Origin: Oscillospiraceae bacterium
GTDB taxonomy: Bacteria; Bacillota_A; Clostridia; Oscillospirales; JAAYXM01
Reading direction: 5' to 3'
DNA: 10,933 bases
Assembly (NCBI GenBank): GCA_017408185.1
Contig: JAFQVE010000536.1
Location: forward strand, 1 to 10,933
Within the stretch, counting starts at the first letter, position 1, and the number at the start of each line of letters is the position of its first letter. Position numbers and translations under genes: made by a program. Below, piece after piece: positions 6,721 through 10,933 of this stretch. A model generated the notes under the pieces. That model made no database searches. It was not told the origin of the DNA and worked only from the letters and a program-made list of their open reading frames with translations.

Positions 6721-6749
6721 TGGAAAAATCGGAAAAAATCTGTTACAAT
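6721..6749 (+). promoter_or_regulatory. Extended -10 promoter of the tig-clpP-clpX-lon cluster
   Basis: TACAAT at 6744-6749 is preceded by TG at 6741-6742 (extended -10). A -35-like TGGAAA (4/6 matches) lies at 6721-6726 with a 17-nt spacer. Transcription would start near 6756, about 31 nt before the tig start, and a perfect 10-bp palindrome covers that point. No CIRCE element or CtsR-type heptad repeat is visible around it. Confidence 0.7.
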
Positions 6750-6786
6750 AATTAGGTTATAACCGATTCGAAAGGAATGGTCTCAA

Positions 6787-8253
6787 ATGAAGTTGAAATC
6801 AACAGAAAAACTCGAGAACGGAAAGGTGTGTCTCGAAATCCAGGTAGAAAAGCCTGAATTTGATGAGGCTATGCAGAAAGCATATCTCAAAAACAAGTCT
6901 AAGATTACAGTTCCGGGCTTCCGTAAGGGCAAGGCTCCGAGAGCTATGATTGAGCGTATGTATGGCAAGGGTGTTTTCACTGAAGATGCTATTAATATTG
7001 CTTATCCGGATGCTTTTGAAGCTGCAGTTAAGGAAAGCGGAATTGAGCCGGTTGATTATCCTGAGGTTGAGCTTGTTGATATAAATGAAGATGGCTTTAC
7101 CGTGAAAGCAACCGTTACCGTTAAGCCTGAGGTAAAGCTCGGCAAATATAAGGGTATTGAAGCTGCAAAGCCGTCTGTTTCCGTAACAAAGAAGGATATA
7201 GAGGCAGAGCTTAACGTTATGCTTGAAAGAAATGCACGTCTCATCACTGTGGAGCGCGAAGCAAAGAACGGCGATACTGTCGTTATTGATTTTGAAGGTT
7301 TTGTTGACGGCGTTGCGTTCGAGGGCGGAAAGAGCGAAAACCACAGCTTGAAGCTCGGTTCAAACCAGTTTATCCCGGGATTTGAAGATCAGCTTGTCGG
7401 CAAGAAGGCAAATGACGAGTGCGATGTAAATGTTACATTCCCGAAGGAATACCATGCAGATGACCTCGCAGGTAAAGAGGCAGTATTTAAGGTAAAAGTA
7501 CATGAAGTTAAGGAAACTGAACTCCCGGTTGCAGATGATGAGTTTGCGAAGGATGTTTCGGAGTTTGAAACACTTGATGAGCTTAAGAAGAGTATTGAGA
7601 AGAAGCTTCGTGAAAGCCGTGAGAAAATGGCGAACGATGCATTTGATGAAGTTCTCCTCAAAGAGGTTGTTAAGGGTATGAAGGTTGAGCTTCCTGAGGT
7701 TATGGTTGAGGCTCAGCTTGACCAGATTGCAAATGATTTTGCACAGCGTCTCCAGATGCAGGGTATCACGCTTGAACAGTATCTTGAGATGATTCAGTCA
7801 AATATGGATGATTTCCGCAAGAACTTCCGCGACCAGGCGCAGGAGCAGGTTAAATCCCGCCTTGCTCTTGAAGCTGTTTCAAAAGCTGAAGGACTTGAGC
7901 CTACAGATGAAGACGTTGAGGCTGAATACAAGAAGCTTTCTGAGCAGTACGGTATGGAAATTGACCGCATCCGTGGATTCCTTCCGGCAGATGCAATGAA
8001 GAGCGACCTTTATTCCATCAAGGCTCTTGCATTTATTCGTGAAAACGCAGTAGCAAAAGCTCCGGCAAAGAAAACTGCAACGAAGAAGACTGCAGAAAAG
8101 GCTGATGCCTCCGAAGAAAAGAAGCCTGCTGCGAAGAAAACAACAAAGAAGGCTGATGGCGAAGCAAAGGCTGCAAAGACAACTAAGTCTACAACAGCAA
8201 AGAAGCCTGCCGCAAAGAAGACAACTGCAAAGAAAACAGAAGATAAAGAATAA
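6787..8253 (+). CDS. tig: Trigger factor, ribosome-associated chaperone and peptidyl-prolyl isomerase
   Basis: This 488-residue protein binds at the ribosomal exit tunnel and shields nascent chains. The N-terminal ribosome-binding domain (about 1-145) holds the signature GFRKGKAP at 44-51, which contacts L23. The FKBP-type isomerase domain runs from about 162 (GDTVVIDFEGFVDG) to about 243 and includes GSNQFIPGFEDQLVG. The helical C-terminal domain forms the chaperone arms and ends near 422. Typical trigger factors stop at about 430 residues. This one adds 66 residues made mostly of Lys, Ala and Thr, listed separately. AAAGGA at 6771-6776 precedes the ATG at 6787 by 10 nt. tig ahead of clpP, clpX and lon is a widely conserved order. 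Confidence 0.97.
   Translation: MKLKSTEKLENGKVCLEIQVEKPEFDEAMQKAYLKNKSKITVPGFRKGKAPRAMIERMYGKGVFTEDAINIAYPDAFEAAVKESGIEPVDYPEVELVDINEDGFTVKATVTVKPEVKLGKYKGIEAAKPSVSVTKKDIEAELNVMLERNARLITVEREAKNGDTVVIDFEGFVDGVAFEGGKSENHSLKLGSNQFIPGFEDQLVGKKANDECDVNVTFPKEYHADDLAGKEAVFKVKVHEVKETELPVADDEFAKDVSEFETLDELKKSIEKKLRESREKMANDAFDEVLLKEVVKGMKVELPEVMVEAQLDQIANDFAQRLQMQGITLEQYLEMIQSNMDDFRKNFRDQAQEQVKSRLALEAVSKAEGLEPTDEDVEAEYKKLSEQYGMEIDRIRGFLPADAMKSDLYSIKALAFIRENAVAKAPAKKTATKKTAEKADASEEKKPAAKKTTKKADGEAKAAKTTKSTTAKKPAAKKTTAKKTEDKE
8053..8250 (+). repeat. Lys/Ala/Thr-rich C-terminal tail of trigger factor with KKPAAKKTT repeats
   Basis: Codons 423-488 of tig encode 22 Lys, 17 Ala and 12 Thr out of 66 residues, with a few Glu, Asp and Pro and no large hydrophobic residue. 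The 9-residue unit KKPAAKKTT occurs twice (445-453 and 472-480), with degenerate KKT and AKK units between. The two copies differ at four of 27 bases, all in third codon positions. The composition resembles histone H1 or bacterial H1-like tails and is expected to be disordered and strongly basic. Confidence 0.85.
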
Positions 8254-8285
8254 TTTACCAAATTCTGAGCATAATATTAGTGTAG

Positions 8286-8323
8286 GATAGGCGGGAGGAG
8301 TTTTTTTCCTCGCGCCTATCTTT
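8286..8323 (+). terminator. Strong hairpin between tig and clpP, probable terminator or attenuator
   Basis: Bases 8286-8299 pair with 8307-8320. The arms begin GATAGGCG and end CGCCTATC, giving 13 pairs with one internal G-G mismatch and a 7-nt loop rich in T. Only TTT follows the stem (8321-8323) before a run of A, so the U-tract is short for an intrinsic terminator. The clpP ribosome site starts 12 nt after the hairpin. It may reduce read-through into clpP, or protect or separate the tig and clpP messages. Confidence 0.6.
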
Positions 8324-8334
8324 AAAAAATGGAC

Positions 8335-8341
8335 AGGAGAG
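8335..8341 (+). promoter_or_regulatory. Ribosome binding site deciding the clpP start
   Basis: AGGAGAG lies 8 nt before the ATG at 8350. Another in-frame ATG at 8329 would place this purine run inside the coding region and would itself have no ribosome site, since it abuts the hairpin. The 8350 start also gives the usual ClpP N-terminus ([16 protein letters not shown]). Confidence 0.85.
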
Positions 8342-8349
8342 TGAAAATA

Positions 8350-8934
8350 ATGAGTTTAGTTCCCGTAGTAGTAGAACAGACAAACCGCGGAGAGCGGTCA
8401 TATGACATTTTCTCAAGACTTCTTAATGACAGAATAATTATGCTGTCTGAAGAGGTTAATGATACAACAGCATCTCTTATTGTTGCACAGCTTTTGTATC
8501 TTGAGTCACAGGATCCGGATAAGGATATTGATTTTTATATCAATTCTCCCGGCGGGTCAATAACAGCAGGTATGGCAATTTATGATACTATGCAGTATAT
8601 TAAATGTGATGTTTCCACAATCTGTGTAGGAATGGCGGCATCTATGGGTGCATTCCTGCTTGCTGCAGGGACGCCCGGAAAGCGTCTTGCTCTGCCGAAT
8701 TCCGAGATTATGATACATCAGCCTCTCTCCGGAATGCAGGGGCAGGCGACAGATATTAAAATCCATGCCGACCGCATAATCCGTATCAAGTCACATCTGA
8801 ATTCTATCTTGTCTGATGTTACCGGAAAGCCGATTGAGGTTATAGAGCAGGATACTGAACGCGATAATTTTATGACTGCCGAAGAGGCGATGAAGTACGG
8901 ACTTATCGACAGAGTAATAACAAAAAGACAGTAG
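8350..8934 (+). CDS. clpP: ATP-dependent Clp protease proteolytic subunit
   Basis: This 194-residue serine protease assembles into a double-heptamer barrel and degrades substrates fed in by ClpX or other Clp ATPases. The catalytic triad is complete and correctly spaced: Ser98 in GMAASMGA, His123 in MIHQPL, and Asp172 in DTERDNF. The N-terminal [17 protein letters not shown] and the [11 protein letters not shown] block are standard. Length matches the family. The ATG at 8350 is chosen over 8329 because of the ribosome site. clpX begins 21 nt after the stop. No CtsR or CIRCE operator is seen upstream, so heat-shock control of the Bacillus type is not supported here. Confidence 0.97.
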   Translation: MSLVPVVVEQTNRGERSYDIFSRLLNDRIIMLSEEVNDTTASLIVAQLLYLESQDPDKDIDFYINSPGGSITAGMAIYDTMQYIKCDVSTICVGMAASMGAFLLAAGTPGKRLALPNSEIMIHQPLSGMQGQATDIKIHADRIIRIKSHLNSILSDVTGKPIEVIEQDTERDNFMTAEEAMKYGLIDRVITKRQ

Positions 8935-8939
8935 AATTT

Positions 8940-8943
8940 GGAG
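8940..8943 (+). promoter_or_regulatory. Weak, distant ribosome binding site of clpX
   Basis: GGAG is the only candidate ribosome site and lies 12 nt from the ATG at 8956, longer than the 6-10 nt seen for most genes here. A TTG at 8938 is in frame but has no ribosome site and would add six residues absent from ordinary ClpX. The start is set at 8956. Translation may lean on coupling with clpP. Confidence 0.6.
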
Positions 8944-8955
8944 CGATATAAGTTT

Positions 8956-10206
8956 ATGGCAGATAAGAATAAAAGTATCATCTGCTCGTTCTGTGGCGAG
9001 GAGATTGCCCCCGGTACTCAAGTGCTGGCAGGGCTCAACGGATATATATGTGAAAATTGCGTAGATGCCTGCAAAGAATATCTTGATTCAATGAAGCTTG
9101 CAGGGCTTGAAAGTATCGGTGCAAGTGCAAAAAAACTCACTGTGTTGAAACCGCGGGAGATTCACGAACGCCTTAATGACTATATTGTTGGTCAGGAGGG
9201 AGCAAAGCTTGCTCTCAGTGTTGCTGTGTATAATCACTATAAAAGAATTATGAATGATGAACCGAATGATGTTGAACTTCAGAAAAGTAATATTCTGATG
9301 ATTGGTCCGACAGGTTCGGGTAAAACTCTTTTTGCGCAGACGCTTGCAAAGATGCTCAATGTTCCGTTCGCTATTGCAGATGCGACAACACTCACAGAGG
9401 CAGGCTATGTCGGAGAAGATGTCGAAAATATCCTGCTTCGTCTTATACAGGCTGCAGATTACGATATTGAAGCGGCACAGCGCGGAATAATATTTATAGA
9501 TGAGATTGATAAAATTGCCCGCAAGAGCGAAAATATGTCAATTACCAGAGATGTATCCGGTGAAGGTGTACAGCAGGCAATTTTAAAAATACTGGAAGGA
9601 ACCGTTGCGAATGTTCCTCCTCAGGGTGGCAGAAAACACCCGCATCAGGAGTTTATTCAGATAGATACAAGCAACATTCTTTTCATCTGCGGCGGTGCGT
9701 TTGATGGTATAGAAAAGGTTATTTCAAAACGCAAAACCCAAAGGGGAATCGGGTTTGGTGCTCCTGTTGCTTCCAAGGAAAAAGAGGATAAAGCAGCACT
9801 TCTGACGGATGTCCAGCCTCATGATTTGTTGAAGTTCGGCATCATTCCTGAGCTTGTTGGTCGCCTTCCGGTTATTGCTCCGCTTGCACCTCTTGATAAG
9901 GATGCAATGATAAGCATACTTACAAAGCCGAAAAATGCACTTACCAAACAGTACATTCGCTTACTTGCTATGGACGGAGTAGAGCTTTCGTTTGAGGACA
10001 AAGCGCTTGAGGCGATTGCCGAGCTTGCAATAGAGCGAGAGATTGGCGCACGTGGTCTTCGTGCTGTTCTCGAAGGCGTAATGCAGAAGATAATGTATGA
10101 CGTTCCGTCTGATGAGAATATTATAAAAGTTGTTGTAACCGAACAGTGCGTCCGTGAAAAAACGGAGCCTCAGATTACAAGAAAAGTGAAGAAAAAAGCG
10201 CAGTAA
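8956..10206 (+). CDS. clpX: ATP-dependent Clp protease ATP-binding subunit ClpX
   Basis: This 416-residue AAA+ unfoldase forms a hexamer on ClpP and recognises tagged substrates. The N-terminal zinc-binding domain has Cys10, Cys13, Cys32 and Cys35. The AAA+ core has Walker A GPTGSGKT at 117-124, the pore loop GYVGED at 150-155, Walker B with Asp182 and Glu183 in FIDEIDK, and the RKH pore loop at 226-228. IGF at 265-267 is the loop that docks into ClpP, and the sensor-2 segment GARGLR is at 364-369. All functional motifs are intact and the length is usual. The C-terminus is basic (RKVKKKAQ). clpP lies directly upstream and lon 12 nt downstream, so unfoldase, its protease and a second protease are probably one transcript. 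Confidence 0.97.
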   Translation: MADKNKSIICSFCGEEIAPGTQVLAGLNGYICENCVDACKEYLDSMKLAGLESIGASAKKLTVLKPREIHERLNDYIVGQEGAKLALSVAVYNHYKRIMNDEPNDVELQKSNILMIGPTGSGKTLFAQTLAKMLNVPFAIADATTLTEAGYVGEDVENILLRLIQAADYDIEAAQRGIIFIDEIDKIARKSENMSITRDVSGEGVQQAILKILEGTVANVPPQGGRKHPHQEFIQIDTSNILFICGGAFDGIEKVISKRKTQRGIGFGAPVASKEKEDKAALLTDVQPHDLLKFGIIPELVGRLPVIAPLAPLDKDAMISILTKPKNALTKQYIRLLAMDGVELSFEDKALEAIAELAIEREIGARGLRAVLEGVMQKIMYDVPSDENIIKVVVTEQCVREKTEPQITRKVKKKAQ

Positions 10207-10218
10207 AGGAGAAAAGAT

Positions 10219-10933
10219 ATGCCTGAAAATACAACGGCGAGAAGTGTAATGCCGGTTCTTCCGCTTCGTGGACTTACAGTATTTCCGCATATGATGATCA
10301 ACTTTGATGTTGGCAGAGATAAGTCGATGAAGTCCCTTGATGATGCAATGGCAAAAAATCAGAATATATTTCTCGTTGCACAAAAAGAAATAAGAACGGA
10401 CAACCCTATGCCGGAGGATATCTATGAGATAGGAACTGTTGCAAAGGTGAAGCAGGTTCTGCGTTTTCCGGCAAATAATGTCCGTGTGCTCGTCGAAGGA
10501 ATGTACAGGGCAAAAATTGTGAATGTCACACATGTTGAGCCGTTTATAGAGGCAGAGGTTGAAGAACTTCAGATTCCGGCAATACGTGAGAATGCAGTGC
10601 GTCGTGAGGCGCTTGTTCGTACAGCGCAGGAGCTCTTTTCTGAGTTTATGGAGTTTGCACCCAAAATAGCTCCCGATATTATGATTGATGTGTTTTCTAC
10701 TGAAAATATCGGAGATCTGGCTGACCGTATAGCACAAAGCATTCCGGCACGATTTACCAACAAACAGGAAGTACTTGAAGAGCTTCATCCGTATAAGAGG
10801 CTTTCACTTGTGAATAAGCTTCTTGCGAGAGAAAGAGAAATTTTTAAGATGGAGTTTGATATTGCGGGAAAAGTTCAGGAGCAGGTTGATAAAAACCAAA
10901 GAGACTTTATTCTTCGTGAACAGCTCAAAGCAA
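10219..10933 (+). CDS. lon: Lon protease, N-terminal part
   Basis: The first 238 codons of a gene that continues past the window end. The product begins MPENTTARSVMPVLPLRGLT, with VFPHMM next, the usual start of the Lon substrate-binding N-domain. EIGTVAKVKQVLRFPANNVRVLVEG near residues 73-98, shown here by its first and last blocks EIGTVAKV and VRVLVEG, is the matching beta-rich core. The helical part follows, ending in FILREQLKA, which immediately precedes the AAA+ module in Lon. ATPase and Ser-Lys protease domains would lie outside. AAGGAG at 10206-10211, overlapping the clpX stop, is 7 nt from the ATG at 10219. The frame has no stop to the last base. Confidence 0.95.
   Translation, partial: MPENTTARSVMPVLPLRGLTVFPHMMINFDVGRDKSMKSLDDAMAKNQNIFLVAQKEIRTDNPMPEDIYEIGTVAKVKQVLRFPANNVRVLVEGMYRAKIVNVTHVEPFIEAEVEELQIPAIRENAVRREALVRTAQELFSEFMEFAPKIAPDIMIDVFSTENIGDLADRIAQSIPARFTNKQEVLEELHPYKRLSLVNKLLAREREIFKMEFDIAGKVQEQVDKNQRDFILREQLKA

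Noticed and set aside
8010..8261. Minus-strand open frame rich in Phe, Ala and Val across the end of tig.
   Set aside because: It is the reverse complement of the lysine- and alanine-rich tig tail, which leaves few stop codons. It has no ribosome site or family resemblance.
8254..8285. Possible promoter for clpP (TTTACC at 8254-8259 with TATTAG at 8275-8280).
   Set aside because: The spacer is only 15 nt and both boxes match poorly.
8254..8349. CtsR heptad repeats or a CIRCE element controlling clpP; the tig upstream region was also checked.
   Set aside because: No GGTCAAA-type tandem repeat and no TTAGCACTC/GAGTGCTAA pair is present upstream of clpP or tig.
9961..10788. Long minus-strand open frame of 275 codons opposite clpX and lon.
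   Set aside because: It is antisense to two well-recognised genes, its product is rich in Cys, His and Arg without domain logic, and no promoter or ribosome site is evident.

Overview
The window looks like a housekeeping stretch of a Bacillota chromosome, probably class Clostridia and perhaps an Oscillospirales (Ruminococcaceae-like) gut bacterium. The evidence is the gene order rplS-lepB-rbgA-rnhB-yraN, a single-membrane-span signal peptidase I, RbgA itself, strong AGGAGG ribosome sites, and A-rich spacers with consensus-like vegetative promoters. The family-level placement is inference. All genes lie on the + strand, and I see no mobile element, CRISPR array, tRNA or rRNA.

Region 1 (1-1367) holds the C-terminal part of a sialate O-acetylesterase-like protein and a complete SGNH/GDSL hydrolase. 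They are joined by an ATGA overlap and are probably accessory genes for de-esterifying glycans or other esters.

Region 2 (1368-6634) starts at a good promoter (1419-1447) and a short structured leader in front of rplS (ribosomal protein L19). Next come lepB (signal peptidase I), rbgA (50S assembly GTPase), rnhB (RNase HII), yraN (RecB-like nuclease fold), thrC (threonine synthase) and a calcineurin-like metallophosphoesterase. After rplS, spacing is tight throughout, with two start/stop overlaps. A GC-rich hairpin after rplS may lower read-through, so L19 would be made in excess over the downstream enzymes.

Region 3 (6635-10933) starts with an A-tract-rich spacer and an extended -10 promoter. 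It continues with tig (trigger factor), clpP, clpX and the first 238 codons of lon. This is a folding and proteolysis cluster: a nascent-chain chaperone, the ClpXP protease and Lon. A strong hairpin separates tig from clpP.

I found no convincing undescribed system. The points most worth a second look are the lysine/alanine/threonine-rich, histone-H1-like tail on trigger factor, the rplS leader with two mutually exclusive pairings around the Shine-Dalgarno sequence, the roughly helically phased A-tracts before tig, and the hairpins after rplS and tig. Three proteins have no assigned substrate here: YraN, the metallophosphoesterase and the SGNH hydrolase.
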